Positions 1 through 8,968 of a stretch of 64,000 nt of DNA are shown here, one piece after another. The notes under the pieces are model-generated. The model did not search any database, was not told the origin of the DNA, and saw only the letters and a list, made by a program, of their open reading frames with translations. Position 1 is the stretch's first letter; each line of letters starts with the position of its first letter. The position numbers were made by a program, and so were the translations under genes. This DNA is from Pseudoduganella albidiflava (GTDB lineage Bacteria > Pseudomonadota > Gammaproteobacteria > Burkholderiales > Burkholderiaceae_D): contig NZ_CP036401.1 of the NCBI RefSeq assembly GCF_004322755.1, positions 248,001-312,000 on the forward strand, given 5' to 3'.

Positions 1-285
1 GATGCGCGCGAGCGCGAATGGCAGGCCCGGCGGCGCGAGGCGATGGGCGAGAAAAGCAAGGACAAGGACTTCGGCGGCGCATCGTTCCGTGTCAGCGCCG
101 GCCCGGTGGCGGGGTCCGGGGCAGGGACGGGCACGGCCAAGGACGATCCGTTCGGCCGCAAGGACCTGAACAAGGCGGACGAGGAATGCGCCGTCAGCCG
201 GCCGGGGTGGGAACTTTCCGGAAGCCGAACCGATCCGCTAGCGCGTCGCGATCCATTTTCCGCAGCGGCACGTCACTGCCGCTGA
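1..285 (+). CDS. C-terminal end of an unrecognised protein, 5' truncated by the window edge
   Basis: Frame 1 is open from the first base and ends with TGA at 283-285. The first ~65 codons have the strong G/C third-position bias of the neighbouring genes. They encode a charged, Arg/Glu/Lys-rich stretch followed by a Gly/Ala-rich tail, which looks like the disordered C-terminus of a larger protein. An internal ATG lies at 43. The last ~90 bases overlap the 3' end of the convergent gene at 194-793, so the true end of this gene could be misread. No domain is recognisable and no function is proposed. It may also be fortuitous. Confidence 0.4.
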   Translation, partial: DAREREWQARRREAMGEKSKDKDFGGASFRVSAGPVAGSGAGTGTAKDDPFGRKDLNKADEECAVSRPGWELSGSRTDPLARRDPFSAAARHCR

Positions 286-793
286 CCTTCAGCGTGGCCG
301 GGGCGGCCAGCGTGCCGCCTTCCAGCCAGGCCAGCAGCGCGTCGTCGCCGAGCGGCTTGCCCGCCATGCCGACGGCGCCCAGCGCCTGGGCCACGTCCCG
401 GTCGTCCAGCTGGGCGACGATGTCTCCCGCCTGCAGGATCAATTCACCCGCCTCCGTGATGAACGCTGCTTCGACGTGTTCCAGCGGCGCGCCGGTATGC
501 AGCACGAAGCCGTGGGCGGGGTCGGTGCGGGCGATGAACGGCGTGGTTTCCAGGTTCACGTAGACGCGCTGCGGGCCATTCTGGAAATACCAGCAACCGC
601 GGTCATCGTGCTGGTAATTGCGGACGATGAAGCCGACCAGTGCCGCATTCGTCAATTTGTCGCCGGGCAGCCCGAGGCGCTGTGCCTGCTCGTCGCGCAT
701 GCGCCAGTTGCCGCGCGCATCGAGCGCCAGCCAGCCGTAGCAATGCGGCACGTCGGGCCATTTGGCCATGGCCTGTTTAACGATGTCATCCAT
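194..793 (-). CDS. conserved DUF2946-like protein
   Basis: A 199-residue soluble protein with no signal peptide or membrane segment. It begins MDDIVKQAMAKWP and has a Trp/Tyr-rich N-terminal half (CYGWLALDARGNWRMRDEQAQ, then WYFQNGPQRVYVNLE). From memory this pattern is typical of Burkholderiales proteins labelled DUF2946. The biochemical role is unknown. The start codon lies 3 nt downstream of the stop of the alpha/beta hydrolase gene at 797-1777, so the two are almost certainly co-transcribed. Family naming is from recall only; that it is a real gene is clear. Confidence 0.75.
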   Translation of the reverse strand: MDDIVKQAMAKWPDVPHCYGWLALDARGNWRMRDEQAQRLGLPGDKLTNAALVGFIVRNYQHDDRGCWYFQNGPQRVYVNLETTPFIARTDPAHGFVLHTGAPLEHVEAAFITEAGELILQAGDIVAQLDDRDVAQALGAVGMAGKPLGDDALLAWLEGGTLAAPATLKVSGSDVPLRKMDRDALADRFGFRKVPTPAG

Positions 794-796
794 GGC

Positions 797-1777
797 TCAA
801 GCCTCGCACATCGGCGCGCTTTGCGGCGCGCCGATGCTGTGGCCGCCCTCCAGGAAGTGGATCATCCGGCGCGGCAGCCACTGCAGCGTGCCCGGCATGC
901 GGCCGGTGGCAAAGCCCACGTGGCCGCCTTCTTCCGGATAATCGAGCACCACGTGGGGCGAGGCCCGGCGCGGCAAGTGGACGCCGGGCAGGAAGGGATC
1001 GTTCAGCGCGTTCAGCACGAGGGTGGGCACGGTGATGTCGCCCAGCACGTGCTTGGCGCTGGCGCGGTTCCAGTAATCGTCGGTGTCGCGATAGCCATGC
1101 AATGGCGCCGTGACCACGTTGTCGAAGGTGTAGAGGTCGCGCGCGGCCAGCATCGCATCGCGGTCGAACAGGCCGGGGAAATGGGCCAGCTTGGCGGCGC
1201 ACTTCGGTTTCAGCGTCTGCAGGAACATGCGTTGATAAAGGCGGTTGAAGCCGCGCCCCAGCGCCTCGCCGCCACGCGCCAGGTCGAGCGGCGCGGACAC
1301 GGCCACCGCCGCTTCGACGAATTCCGCCGCATGCTGCGATTCCCCCAGCCAGCGCAGCAAGGCGTTGCCGCCCAGCGAGACACCGCAGGCGTAGAACTTG
1401 CCGGTCGCGCGGCGATGCAGGCGGCGCAGCACCCAGTCCACTTCGGCCGCGTCGCCGGAATGGTAGAAGCGGGGCGCCAGGTTCGCTTCACCCGAACAGC
1501 CGCGGAAGTGCGGGATCGCGCCGGACCACCCGCGGTCCAGCAATTCCTTGCCCAGCGCGCGGCAATAATGGCTGTCGGACGAGCCCTCCAGGCCATGGAA
1601 CAGCACCACGAACGGCTGGCCCGGCGCGCCATCGATGAAATCGACGTCGATGAAATCGCCATCCGGCGTATCCCAGCGCTCGCGGCGAAACGGCACCACC
1701 GGTTTCGGGATGCACTTGGCCGGGTAGATCGTCTGGAAGTGGCCGTTGGGGAGCCAGAGGGGAGCGGGGTAGTCCAT
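797..1777 (-). CDS. YheT-type alpha/beta hydrolase
   Basis: A 326-residue alpha/beta-hydrolase of the COG0429/YheT family (predicted esterases, substrate unknown). The N-terminal WLPNGHFQTIYP motif is characteristic of the family. The oxyanion region is LFHGLEGSSDSHY (~59-71), the nucleophile elbow is CGVSLGG with Ser134, and candidate triad partners are Asp260 (NALNDPF) and His286 (EEGGHVGF). The HFRGCSGE motif near residue 90 is also family-typical. Length is normal and all catalytic positions are present. It is the first gene of a two-gene operon with the DUF2946-like gene. It is predicted to be cytoplasmic. Confidence 0.9.
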   Translation of the reverse strand: MDYPAPLWLPNGHFQTIYPAKCIPKPVVPFRRERWDTPDGDFIDVDFIDGAPGQPFVVLFHGLEGSSDSHYCRALGKELLDRGWSGAIPHFRGCSGEANLAPRFYHSGDAAEVDWVLRRLHRRATGKFYACGVSLGGNALLRWLGESQHAAEFVEAAVAVSAPLDLARGGEALGRGFNRLYQRMFLQTLKPKCAAKLAHFPGLFDRDAMLAARDLYTFDNVVTAPLHGYRDTDDYWNRASAKHVLGDITVPTLVLNALNDPFLPGVHLPRRASPHVVLDYPEEGGHVGFATGRMPGTLQWLPRRMIHFLEGGHSIGAPQSAPMCEA

Positions 1778-1786
1778 GGCGTGGGG

Positions 1787-1806
1787 AAAAACGGTGACAG
1801 GCTCTC
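1787..1806. repeat. short palindromic repeat, family 2 (copy 1, partial)
   Basis: AAAAACGGTGACAGGCTCTC. It matches the core of elements at 1926, 52438 and 52479 (A-run, GGTGACAG, then CTCC or CACC). It lies directly beside the MITE-like element at 1807-1925. Confidence 0.55.
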
Positions 1807-1925
1807 ATGCCAAATAAGCTACATTGAAAGCACATGCATTCACCCCAACAGCGAAGGGCTGGGGTCAGACCCGCCGGGTCTGACCCCGGAATTTGCACTT
1901 GGGGTGGCCTTATCTAAACAACTTC
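1807..1925 (+). repeat. MITE-like dispersed repeat, copy A
   Basis: One of three copies in the window; the others are at 43554-43683 (opposite orientation) and 57158-57285. The centre is a perfect inverted repeat: arms of 12 bp (GGGGTCAGACCC, 1861-1872, and its complement, 1876-1887) around the loop GCC. An outer inverted pair CACCCCAA (1841-1848) / TTGGGGTG (1899-1906) encloses it. The ends (ATGCC...AAG and CTTATCTAA) are related to the imperfect terminal inverted repeats better seen in the other two copies. It has no coding capacity. Confidence 0.8.
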
Positions 1926-1986
1926 AGTGACAGGCTCCATTTTTCGGGAAACATTTCCCGATAAATGGGGTCCGTCCCCATTTTTA
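1926..1986. repeat. short palindromic repeat, family 2 (copy 2, composite)
   Basis: An AGTGACAGGCTCCATTTTT core is followed by two more hairpins: CGGGAAA-CA-TTTCCCG (1945-1960), then AAATGGGG and CCCCATTT (1963-1970 and 1976-1983) around a 5-nt loop. The right edge supplies the TAA stop codon of the neighbouring minus-strand gene. Similar segments occur at 52421-52501 and 57294-57325. Confidence 0.65.
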
Positions 1987-2403
1987 GTGCAATACCGGGC
2001 TGGGCGGATCGACGGGCACGGGGCCGGGGGCGGCGGAAACGTGGTGGGCGGCCATGCGCCAGCCCTTCGGCGTTTTCACGTAGACGTTGGTGGCCACCAG
2101 GTGCTGCGGTTCGCCGGCAGCGGCGGTGGCGCCTTCGACCACGGTGTGCACCGCGCTCATCAGGTTGTGCATTTCATGCAGCTGCGAAGGATGGATTTGC
2201 AGGCTGCCCGGTTCCAGCAGCATTTCCCACGAGGCGCGGATCGCGCGGTGGCCGATCAGCCGGGCGCCATGCGGGTGGACGCAGACGATTTCCTCGTCAT
2301 CGGCCCACAGCGCCATCACGGCATCCACGTCGCCGCGGTTCAGTGCATCGTAGAAGGCCGCTTCGACTTCGGCGGGGCTGCCGTTATGCTGCTTCTTCTT
2401 CAT
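1984..2403 (-). CDS. NTF2-like (SnoaL/DUF4440-type) protein
   Basis: A 139-residue protein with the cystatin-like alpha+beta pattern of the NTF2 superfamily: an N-terminal helix with FYDALNRGDVDAVMALWADDEEIVCVHP, then GHRAIRASWEMLL, and C-terminal strands ending TPKGWRMAAHHVS. Members bind small molecules or act as isomerases/hydrolases; no substrate can be inferred. The start at 2403 was chosen because GGAGGC lies just upstream of ATG-AAG-AAG; the frame extends further 5' without an RBS. The stop codon falls inside a dispersed palindromic repeat, so the C-terminus may have been altered by that insertion. Confidence 0.8.
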   Translation of the reverse strand: MKKKQHNGSPAEVEAAFYDALNRGDVDAVMALWADDEEIVCVHPHGARLIGHRAIRASWEMLLEPGSLQIHPSQLHEMHNLMSAVHTVVEGATAAAGEPQHLVATNVYVKTPKGWRMAAHHVSAAPGPVPVDPPSPVLH

Positions 2404-2458
2404 GGTGCCTCCGCCGTTGGACAAGCTGAATGTGGCGAAATCGTTTCGAGACAAGGCG

Positions 2459-2495
2459 CAAATGGGCGCAAGGCTCAACGCCTTGCGCCCATTTG
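2459..2495. terminator. perfect 16-bp inverted repeat between two minus-strand genes
   Basis: The arms 2459-2474 (CAAATGGGCGCAAGGC) and 2480-2495 are perfect complements around a 5-nt loop. It lies 31 nt downstream of the zf-CHCC gene and upstream of the NTF2-like gene. No clear T-run follows on either strand, so it may be a 3'-end stabiliser or attenuator rather than a classic intrinsic terminator. Confidence 0.55.
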
Positions 2496-2526
2496 TAACG
2501 CAGTATCGGGACGATTCTCGTCATAT

Positions 2527-2718
2527 TCAATGGTGGCCGACCACCGTGCCCGGCTTCAGGCGATACGTGGTGCCGCAGTAGGGGCACTTCGCTTCCTGGT
2601 TCTTGGCGAAATCCAGGAACACGCGCGGGTGCGAGGACCACAGCGGCATCGCCGGGTTCGGGCAGTATGCCGGCAGGTCCTTACCTTCGAGTTCGACTGG
2701 CGTGGTGGCTTGGGTCAT
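2527..2718 (-). CDS. zinc-finger CHCC domain protein
   Basis: A 63-residue protein matching the zf-CHCC family, related to the 13-kDa subunit of mitochondrial complex I. Putative metal ligands are CPN (~19), His30 in SSHPRVFLDF, and the CPYCG pair near 45-48, followed by T-Y-R-L. It is cytoplasmic. In proteobacteria such proteins often sit alone, and a specific role is not established. The hairpin at 2459-2495 lies just downstream. Confidence 0.85.
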   Translation of the reverse strand: MTQATTPVELEGKDLPAYCPNPAMPLWSSHPRVFLDFAKNQEAKCPYCGTTYRLKPGTVVGHH

Positions 2719-2914
2719 CTTGTGGTGCTCCGGGGTTCAAAAAGCACGATTTTAACGGATTCGGGCATGCTGCAAGAATCGCCAGTACAATGTCGCGCGC
2801 ATTCCGAGTAACTTTCATTTCAATTGCAGCCCGGGCCGCCGGCAAGTTTGCGATGTGTGGCAATCATGCAACACTTGGCAAACCGAGCAAAACAGACTGA
2901 GCAATAGCCCGAGC

Positions 2915-3664
2915 ATGAGCGACCAAGACTTTGCCACCCACGACCCCGCCGCCTGGCGCGACGGTTTCCGCACCGGCCTGCCGACGCTGTTCGGCATCGG
3001 CGCATGGGGCGTCGTGGTGGGCGTGGCCATGATCAAGTCCGGCCTGTCGATCCCGCAGGCGCTGGGCATGACGCTGCTGGTCTTTGCGGGTTCGGCCCAG
3101 CTTGCCGCGCTGCCGCTGATCGCCGCCAATGCGCCCATCTGGGTGATTTTCGTGACGGCGCTCGTAATCAACCTGCGCTTTGTCATCTTCTCGGTCCTGC
3201 TGGCGCCGCACTTCGCCTCGCTGCCGTGGCACAAGCGCCTCGGCCTCGGCTTCGTGTCGGGCGATATCTCGGTAGCCCTTTACCTGCAGCGCTACCCCGA
3301 TCCGGAACCGGCGCCGGGCAAGGTGTCCTTCCTGAAGGGCTTGCTGTACCCGAATTGCGCGGCATGGCAGATCGGCTCGATCATCGGCATCTTCCTCGGC
3401 AATGCCGTCCCTACCGAATGGGGGCTGGGCTTCGCCGGCACGCTGGCCATCGTCTGCATCCTGGTGCCGATGGTGGCCAGCATGCCAGCGCTGTGCGGCG
3501 TGCTGGTGGCGGCGGCCGTGTCCGTGCTGGCAGCCGACCTGCCCTACAAGCTGGGGCTGCTGGCCGCGGTGGTGGTGGGCATGGTGACGGCGATGGTGGT
3601 CGAGGAAACCGGCGACCGGCGCCGGGCAAAACGGAAAGAAAACGGCGAGGCCAACCATGTCTGA
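2915..3664 (+). CDS. azlC: AzlC family branched-chain amino-acid exporter, large subunit
   Basis: A 249-residue hydrophobic protein of the AzlC/YgaZ family, the large subunit of a two-component exporter for branched-chain amino acids and analogues in the inner membrane. Visible features are the N-terminal FRTGLPTLFGIGAWGVVVGVAM, the SAQLAALPLI segment, NLRFVIFSVLLAPHF, and five to six further membrane helices. The start at 2915 (MSDQDFATHD) was preferred to the upstream in-frame ATG because family proteins begin just before this point. Its last 8 bases overlap azlD, so translation is coupled. Confidence 0.9.
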   Translation: MSDQDFATHDPAAWRDGFRTGLPTLFGIGAWGVVVGVAMIKSGLSIPQALGMTLLVFAGSAQLAALPLIAANAPIWVIFVTALVINLRFVIFSVLLAPHFASLPWHKRLGLGFVSGDISVALYLQRYPDPEPAPGKVSFLKGLLYPNCAAWQIGSIIGIFLGNAVPTEWGLGFAGTLAIVCILVPMVASMPALCGVLVAAAVSVLAADLPYKLGLLAAVVVGMVTAMVVEETGDRRRAKRKENGEANHV

Positions 3665-4004
3665 CCTGGAAATCTGGATCGTCATCGTGTCGCTGGCGAT
3701 CGCCACCGCGCTCACGCGCAGCGGCTTCTGGCTGGTGGGCCACAAGGTCACGATCCCCCCGCGCGTGCAGGAGATGCTGCGCTACGCGCCATCGTGCGCG
3801 CTGGCGGCCATCATCGCGCCGGACCTGCTGCTCGATGGCGGCGGTACCGTGCAGTTCGACCTGGGCAATGCGCGGCTGATCGCCGGCATCGCCTCGGTGG
3901 CGTGGTTCGCCTGGCGCCGCCGCATGCTCGAGACGATCATCGTCGGCATGCTGTTCTTCACGGCCTTGCGCCTGTTGCCGGGCTTGTTGCATTCTTATTC
4001 ATAA
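3657..4004 (+). CDS. azlD: AzlD family exporter, small subunit
   Basis: A 115-residue membrane protein of the AzlD/YgaH family, partner of AzlC in branched-chain amino-acid export. It has four hydrophobic segments and the family-typical [13 protein letters not shown], then [25 protein letters not shown]. The ATG lies inside the end of azlC (8-nt overlap), which supports a stoichiometric two-subunit exporter. Length is normal. pgk follows 64 bp downstream, with a TAAAAT -10-like hexamer at about 4029. Confidence 0.9.
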   Translation: MSDLEIWIVIVSLAIATALTRSGFWLVGHKVTIPPRVQEMLRYAPSCALAAIIAPDLLLDGGGTVQFDLGNARLIAGIASVAWFAWRRRMLETIIVGMLFFTALRLLPGLLHSYS

Positions 4005-4068
4005 GGCCGGCGAGCGGCGGGCATGCGGTAAAATAGTGTTCTTTCTACCACTTGTCCCTTCCGAACCC

Positions 4069-5283
4069 ATGTCCTTCATTCGTCTCCAGGATCTGATCGC
4101 GCAAAACGCGCTGCAAGGCAAGCGGGTGTTCATCCGCGCCGACCTCAACGTGCCGCAGGATGATGCCGGCAATATCACCGAAGATACGCGCATCCGCGCT
4201 TCCGTTCCGGCGATCCAGGCCGCTGTCAAGGCTGGCGCGAAGGTCATGGTCACATCCCACCTGGGCCGCCCGACCGAAGGCGAGTTCAAGCAGGAAGACA
4301 GCCTGGCGCCGGTCGCCGCGCGCCTCGCCGAACTGCTCGGCCAGCCGGTCGAACTGAAACAGCAGTGGGTCGACGGCGCCGGCCTGGAAAGCCTGCAGGA
4401 TGGCCAGGTCGTGCTGCTGGAAAACGTGCGCGTCAACAAGGGCGAAAAGAAAAACGCCGATGAACTGGCGCAGAAGATGGCGAAACTGTGCGACGTTTAT
4501 GTGAACGACGCGTTCGGCACCGCCCACCGCGCAGAAGCGTCCACGCACGGCATCGCCAAGTTCGCGCCGGTCGCCGCGGCCGGCCCGCTGCTGGCCGCCG
4601 AACTCGATGCGCTGGGCAAGGCGCTGGGTGCGCCGGCCCGCCCGCTGCTGGCGATCGTCGCCGGCTCGAAGGTCTCGTCCAAGCTGTCGATCCTGAAATC
4701 GCTGGCCGACAAGGTCGACAACCTCGTCGTGGGCGGCGGCATCGCCAACACGTTCATGCTGGCCGCCGGCCTGAAGATCGGCAAGTCGCTGGCCGAGCCG
4801 GACCTGGTCGAGGAAGCCAAGTCGATCATCGACATGATGGCCAAGCGCGGCGCGCAGGTGCCGATCCCGGTCGACGTGGTCTGCGCCAAGGAGTTCTCGG
4901 CCACCGCCACGGCCACCGTCAAGGATGTCGCGGACGTCGCCGATGACGACATGATCCTCGATATCGGCCCGAAAACCGCGCAGCAGCTGGCCGGCCAGAT
5001 CGCCGCGGCCGGCACCATCGTGTGGAACGGCCCGGTCGGCGTGTTCGAGTTCGACCAGTTCGGCGAAGGCACGAAAACGCTGGCGCTGGCCATTGCCGAC
5101 TCGAAGGCCTTCTCGATCGCCGGCGGTGGCGATACACTGGCGGCGATTGCAAAATACGCCATTACCGATAAAATTGGTTATATCTCCACGGGCGGTGGTG
5201 CCTTCCTGGAATTCCTCGAAGGCAAGACCCTCCCGGCAGTGGAAATCCTGGCCTCCCGCTCAGCCGAGCGGTCCGGCCAGTAA
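4069..5283 (+). CDS. pgk: phosphoglycerate kinase
   Basis: A 404-residue enzyme of glycolysis and gluconeogenesis (1,3-bisphosphoglycerate + ADP to 3-phosphoglycerate + ATP), cytoplasmic. The N-terminal substrate domain has [12 protein letters not shown] (~17-28), TSHLGRP, and ENVRVNKGE. The C-terminal nucleotide domain has the KVSSKLSIL region, [10 protein letters not shown] and a GGGDTLAAI loop. The start at 4069 (MSFIRLQDL) is the normal family start; the upstream ATG at 4036 would add 11 non-conserved residues. A strong terminator follows the stop codon, so pgk can be expressed separately from pyk. Confidence 0.97.
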   Translation: MSFIRLQDLIAQNALQGKRVFIRADLNVPQDDAGNITEDTRIRASVPAIQAAVKAGAKVMVTSHLGRPTEGEFKQEDSLAPVAARLAELLGQPVELKQQWVDGAGLESLQDGQVVLLENVRVNKGEKKNADELAQKMAKLCDVYVNDAFGTAHRAEASTHGIAKFAPVAAAGPLLAAELDALGKALGAPARPLLAIVAGSKVSSKLSILKSLADKVDNLVVGGGIANTFMLAAGLKIGKSLAEPDLVEEAKSIIDMMAKRGAQVPIPVDVVCAKEFSATATATVKDVADVADDDMILDIGPKTAQQLAGQIAAAGTIVWNGPVGVFEFDQFGEGTKTLALAIADSKAFSIAGGGDTLAAIAKYAITDKIGYISTGGGAFLEFLEGKTLPAVEILASRSAERSGQ

Positions 5284-5289
5284 ATGAAG

Positions 5290-5323
5290 AAGCGCAGCGC
5301 ACCGTCGCTGCGCTTTTCTCTTT
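5290..5323 (+). terminator. intrinsic terminator after pgk
   Basis: Perfect 10-bp arms AAGCGCAGCG (5290-5299) and CGCTGCGCTT (5306-5315) around a 6-nt loop, followed by TTCTCTTT. It starts 7 nt after the pgk stop codon. Confidence 0.85.
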
Positions 5324-5351
5324 GAACGATCTTTTCTTCGAGGAACCCTCA

Positions 5352-6800
5352 ATGTCCCGTGGCACCAAAATCGTCGCAACCATCGGCCCCGCTTCCACCG
5401 ACCTGAACGTCCTGATCCGCATGATCCGGGCGGGCGTGGACGTGGTGCGGCTGAATTTCTCGCACGGCAAGGCGCAGGACCACATCGATCGCGCCAACCT
5501 CGTGCGGCAGGCGGCGGCGGAGTGCGGACGGGAAGTGGCGATCATGGCCGACATGCAGGGCCCGAAGATCCGCGTCGGCAAGTTCGAAGGCGGCAAGATC
5601 GACCTGGTCAATGGCGACAAGTTCATCCTCGATGCGAAATGGGGCGAGAACGGCGAACTGGGCAACCAGGAACGCGTGGGCCTCGACTACAAGGCGCTGC
5701 CGAACGACTTGCGCGGCAAGGACGTACTGCTGCTCAACGACGGCCTGATCGTGCTGGTGGTCGACAAGATCGTCGGCCATGAAATCTTCACCACGGTGAA
5801 GATCGGCGGCGAACTGTCGAACAACAAGGGCATCAACCGCCAGGGCGGCGGCCTGACCGCGCCGGCCCTGACCGCGAAGGACATGGAAGACATCAAGACC
5901 GCGATGAGCTTCCAGGCCGACTACCTGGCCATTTCGTTCCCGAAAAGCGCCACCGACATGGCCATGGCGCGCCAGCTGGCCAATATCGCCGGCGAGCCGT
6001 ACGGCCACAAGCCGCAGATGATCGCCAAGATCGAGCGCGCCGAAGCGATTCCGGCGCTGCAGGAAATCCTCAACGCTTCCGATGGCATCATGGTCGCCCG
6101 TGGCGACCTGGCCGTGGAAGTGGGCAATGCCGCCGTGCCCGCGCTGCAGAAGCGCATGATCCGCATGGCGCGCGAATCGAACAAGTTCGCCATCACCGCC
6201 ACGCAGATGATGGAATCGATGATCTTCAACGCCGTGCCGACCCGCGCCGAAGTGTCCGACGTGGCCAACGCCGTGCTGGATGGCACCGATGCCGTGATGA
6301 CGTCCGCCGAAACGGCCTCCGGCCGCTACCCGATCGAGACCGTCGAGATGATGGCCGCCGTGTGCGTGGAAGCCGAACAGTCCGAGTACAACAAGCTCGA
6401 CGCCGATTTCCTCAACGCGCGCTTCACCCGCATCGACCAGTCGATCGCCTACGGCGCGCTGTTTACCGCGCATCACCTGCACGTGAAGGCGATCGTGGCG
6501 CTGACCGAATCGGGCTCCACCGCACTCTGGATGAGCCGCCACAACATCGACACGCCGATCTTCGCGCTGACGCCGAGCGTCACCACGCAGCGCAAGGTAT
6601 CGATCTACCGCAACGTGAGCGCACACTACCTGCTGCAGCAGGGCACCAGCCGCGAAGTGCTGAAACAGGCCGAAGACCTGCTGGTCGAATACGGTATCGC
6701 CAAGAAGGGCGACATGATCGTCGTCACCTGGGGCGAGCCGATGGGCCAGGTGGGTGGCACCAACGCCCTCAAGATCGTCAAGGTGGGCGAGTTTTCATAG
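5352..6800 (+). CDS. pyk: pyruvate kinase
   Basis: A 482-residue enzyme catalysing phosphoenolpyruvate + ADP to pyruvate + ATP. The N-terminus GTKIVATIGPAS, the RLNFSHG motif, the MADMQGPKIRVG stretch before the B domain, the catalytic MIAKIERAEA loop, MVARGDLAVE and KFAITATQMMESM are all intact. The C-terminal regulatory domain (from ~350) includes the ALTESGSTALWMSR segment. The start at 5352 fits the family; an RBS-like GAGGAA lies upstream. It sits between pgk and fba, forming a lower-glycolysis cluster. Confidence 0.97.
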   Translation: MSRGTKIVATIGPASTDLNVLIRMIRAGVDVVRLNFSHGKAQDHIDRANLVRQAAAECGREVAIMADMQGPKIRVGKFEGGKIDLVNGDKFILDAKWGENGELGNQERVGLDYKALPNDLRGKDVLLLNDGLIVLVVDKIVGHEIFTTVKIGGELSNNKGINRQGGGLTAPALTAKDMEDIKTAMSFQADYLAISFPKSATDMAMARQLANIAGEPYGHKPQMIAKIERAEAIPALQEILNASDGIMVARGDLAVEVGNAAVPALQKRMIRMARESNKFAITATQMMESMIFNAVPTRAEVSDVANAVLDGTDAVMTSAETASGRYPIETVEMMAAVCVEAEQSEYNKLDADFLNARFTRIDQSIAYGALFTAHHLHVKAIVALTESGSTALWMSRHNIDTPIFALTPSVTTQRKVSIYRNVSAHYLLQQGTSREVLKQAEDLLVEYGIAKKGDMIVVTWGEPMGQVGGTNALKIVKVGEFS

Positions 6801-6875
6801 GATTCAGGCCGGCGCGCCGGGGCCAGGGGAGCCCGCGCGCGGCCGCAAAGGTTTTTATTTGATTGGAGTACTACC

Positions 6876-7940
6876 ATGTCCCTCGTATCCATGCGTCAAC
6901 TGCTGGACCATGCCGCTGAAAATGGCTATGGCTTGCCAGCATTCAACGTCAACAACCTGGAGCAGGTGCAGGCCATCATGGCCGCCGCCGATGCCGTCAA
7001 CAGCCCGGTGATCATGCAGGCGTCGGCCGGCGCCCGCAAATATGCCGGCGAAGCGTTCCTGCGCCACCTGATCGACGCGGCCATCGAAGCCTATCCGCAC
7101 ATCCCGGTGGTGATGCACCAGGACCACGGCCAGTCGCCGGCGGTGTGCATGGCCGCGATCCGTTCCGGCTTCTCGTCCGTGATGATGGACGGTTCGCTGG
7201 AAGCCGACGGCAAGTCGGTGGCGTCGTACGACTACAACGTGGAAGTGTCGCGTGAAGTCGTCAAGTTCGCGCACTCGATCGGCGTGACCGTCGAAGCCGA
7301 GCTGGGCGTGCTGGGCTCGCTCGAAACGATGAAGGGCGACAAGGAAGACGGCCACGGCGCGGATGGCACGATGACCCGCGAACAGCTGCTGACGGACGTA
7401 GCCCAGGCCGCCGACTTCGTCGAGCGCACCCAGTGCGACGCGCTGGCCATCGCCATCGGCACCTCGCACGGCGCCTACAAGTTCACCCGCAAGCCTACCG
7501 GCGACATCCTGGCGATCGACCGCATCAAGGAAATCCACGCGCGTATTCCGAATACGCACCTGGTGATGCATGGTTCCTCGTCGGTGCCGCAGGAACTGCT
7601 GGCGATCATCCGCGAATTCGGCGGCGACATGAAGGAAACCTACGGCGTGCCCGTCGAGGAAATCCAGGAAGGCATCCGCCACGGTGTTCGCAAGATCAAC
7701 ATCGACACGGACATCCGCCTGGCCATGACGGCGGCGATCCGCAAGTTCATGTTCCAGAACCCGTCCAAGTTCGATCCGCGCGACTACCTGAAGCCGGCAC
7801 GCCTGGCTGCGGAAGAAGTCGTGAAGGCCCGTTTCCTGTCGTTCGGCTGCGAAGGCCGCGCGTCGCAAATCAAGCCAATTCCCCTGGAAAAGATGGCGGA
7901 ACGCTACAAGGCCGGTGAACTGACCCAGATTGTGCAGTAA
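6876..7940 (+). CDS. fba: fructose-bisphosphate aldolase, class II
   Basis: A 354-residue zinc-dependent aldolase cleaving or forming fructose 1,6-bisphosphate. It belongs to the type-B/Calvin-type subgroup: [27 protein letters not shown] at the start (split here: [10 protein letters not shown], then [11 protein letters not shown]), the zinc-binding VVMHQDHG with the catalytic Asp, GLU-rich VEAELGVLG, the HGSSSVP loop with a metal-ligand His, and KINIDTD near the phosphate site. GGAG lies upstream of the ATG. Length and motifs are normal. Two hairpins follow the gene. Confidence 0.96.
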   Translation: MSLVSMRQLLDHAAENGYGLPAFNVNNLEQVQAIMAAADAVNSPVIMQASAGARKYAGEAFLRHLIDAAIEAYPHIPVVMHQDHGQSPAVCMAAIRSGFSSVMMDGSLEADGKSVASYDYNVEVSREVVKFAHSIGVTVEAELGVLGSLETMKGDKEDGHGADGTMTREQLLTDVAQAADFVERTQCDALAIAIGTSHGAYKFTRKPTGDILAIDRIKEIHARIPNTHLVMHGSSSVPQELLAIIREFGGDMKETYGVPVEEIQEGIRHGVRKINIDTDIRLAMTAAIRKFMFQNPSKFDPRDYLKPARLAAEEVVKARFLSFGCEGRASQIKPIPLEKMAERYKAGELTQIVQ

Positions 7941-7949
7941 AATCCTGTC

Positions 7950-8020
7950 CTTCGAGTCATTCGACTCGAAGACTCTCGATCGGCGGGCGGGAGATTTCTC
8001 CTCCCCGCCGGTTTCGCTTT
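7950..8020 (+). terminator. double hairpin after fba
   Basis: The first hairpin has perfect 9-bp arms CTTCGAGTC/GACTCGAAG (7950-7958 and 7963-7971). The second is a GC-rich 14-bp stem (7981-7994 against 7997-8010, one mismatch) followed by GTTTCGCTTT. The pair separates fba from the purC operon and resembles an intrinsic terminator. Confidence 0.65.
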
Positions 8021-8068
8021 ATAGCTTATTGATTGCCGATCGCTTGGCAATTATTCAAGATCGCCCCT

Positions 8069-8968
8069 ATGAAAAGCCTTTACCAGACCTCCATTTCTTC
8101 CCTGCCATTGCTCGGCCACGGCAAGGTCCGCGATAACTATGCCGTTGGCGACGACAAGATCCTGATCGTCACCACCGACCGCCTGTCCGCCTTCGACGTC
8201 GTGATGAACGAGCCGATCCCGGGCAAGGGCATGGTATTGAACCAGATGAGCGATTTCTGGTTCGAGAAACTCGGCCATATCGTGCCGAACCACCTGACCG
8301 GCGTGGCGCCGGAATCGGTCGTGGCGCCGGAAGAAGTGGAACAGGTGAAGGGCCGCGCCGTGGTGGCCAAGCGCCTCAAGCCGATCCTGGTGGAAGCCGT
8401 GGTGCGCGGCTACATCATCGGTTCGGGCTGGAAGGATTACCAGGCCACCGGCAGCGTGTGCGGCATCGAACTGCCGGCCGGCCTGCGCCAGGCCGACAAG
8501 CTGGCCGAGCCGCTGTTCACGCCGGCCGCCAAGGCCGACCTGGGCGAGCATGACGAGAACATCAGCTTTGCCGAGATGGAACAGCGCATCGGCGCCGAAC
8601 TGGCCGCGAAAATGCGCGACATCTCCATCGAACTGTACAAAACGGCTGCCGATTACGCGGCAACGCGCGGCATCATCATCGCCGACACCAAGTTCGAATT
8701 CGGCCTGGACGACAATGGCGTGCTGCACCTGATGGATGAAGTGCTGACGGCCGATTCGTCGCGCTTCTGGCCGGCCGATTCGTATGCGCCGGGCATGTCG
8801 CCGCCGTCGTACGACAAGCAGTTCGTGCGCGATTACCTGGAAACGCTGACCGAGTGGAAGAAAACGCCGCCGGCGCCGGCGCTGCCGGCCGAGGTCATCG
8901 AGAAGACGCAAGCCAAGTACTTCGAAGCCATCGAACGCCTGACGGGCGAGAAGCTGAAGGTCGCGTGA
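8069..8968 (+). CDS. purC: SAICAR synthase
   Basis: A 299-residue phosphoribosylaminoimidazole-succinocarboxamide synthase of purine biosynthesis (CAIR + aspartate + ATP to SAICAR). The N-terminal G-K-V-R-D motif is in [13 protein letters not shown], followed by [20 protein letters not shown], the [12 protein letters not shown] segment, and DTKFEFG and [14 protein letters not shown] in the C-terminal half. This is the ~300-residue type rather than the short 240-residue type. The start at 8069 fits the family; the frame is open further upstream without support. The stop codon overlaps the purE start by one base. Confidence 0.96.
   Translation: MKSLYQTSISSLPLLGHGKVRDNYAVGDDKILIVTTDRLSAFDVVMNEPIPGKGMVLNQMSDFWFEKLGHIVPNHLTGVAPESVVAPEEVEQVKGRAVVAKRLKPILVEAVVRGYIIGSGWKDYQATGSVCGIELPAGLRQADKLAEPLFTPAAKADLGEHDENISFAEMEQRIGAELAAKMRDISIELYKTAADYAATRGIIIADTKFEFGLDDNGVLHLMDEVLTADSSRFWPADSYAPGMSPPSYDKQFVRDYLETLTEWKKTPPAPALPAEVIEKTQAKYFEAIERLTGEKLKVA

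Noticed and set aside
476..1930. A 484-codon plus-strand frame across the first minus-strand genes
   Set aside because: It is antisense to the DUF2946-like and hydrolase genes and ends inside a dispersed repeat; no domain is evident.
8032..8051. A PurR-like operator upstream of purC (ATTGCC/GGCAAT inverted pair)
   Set aside because: It does not match the PurR consensus and the arms are only 6 bp; more likely chance or part of the promoter.
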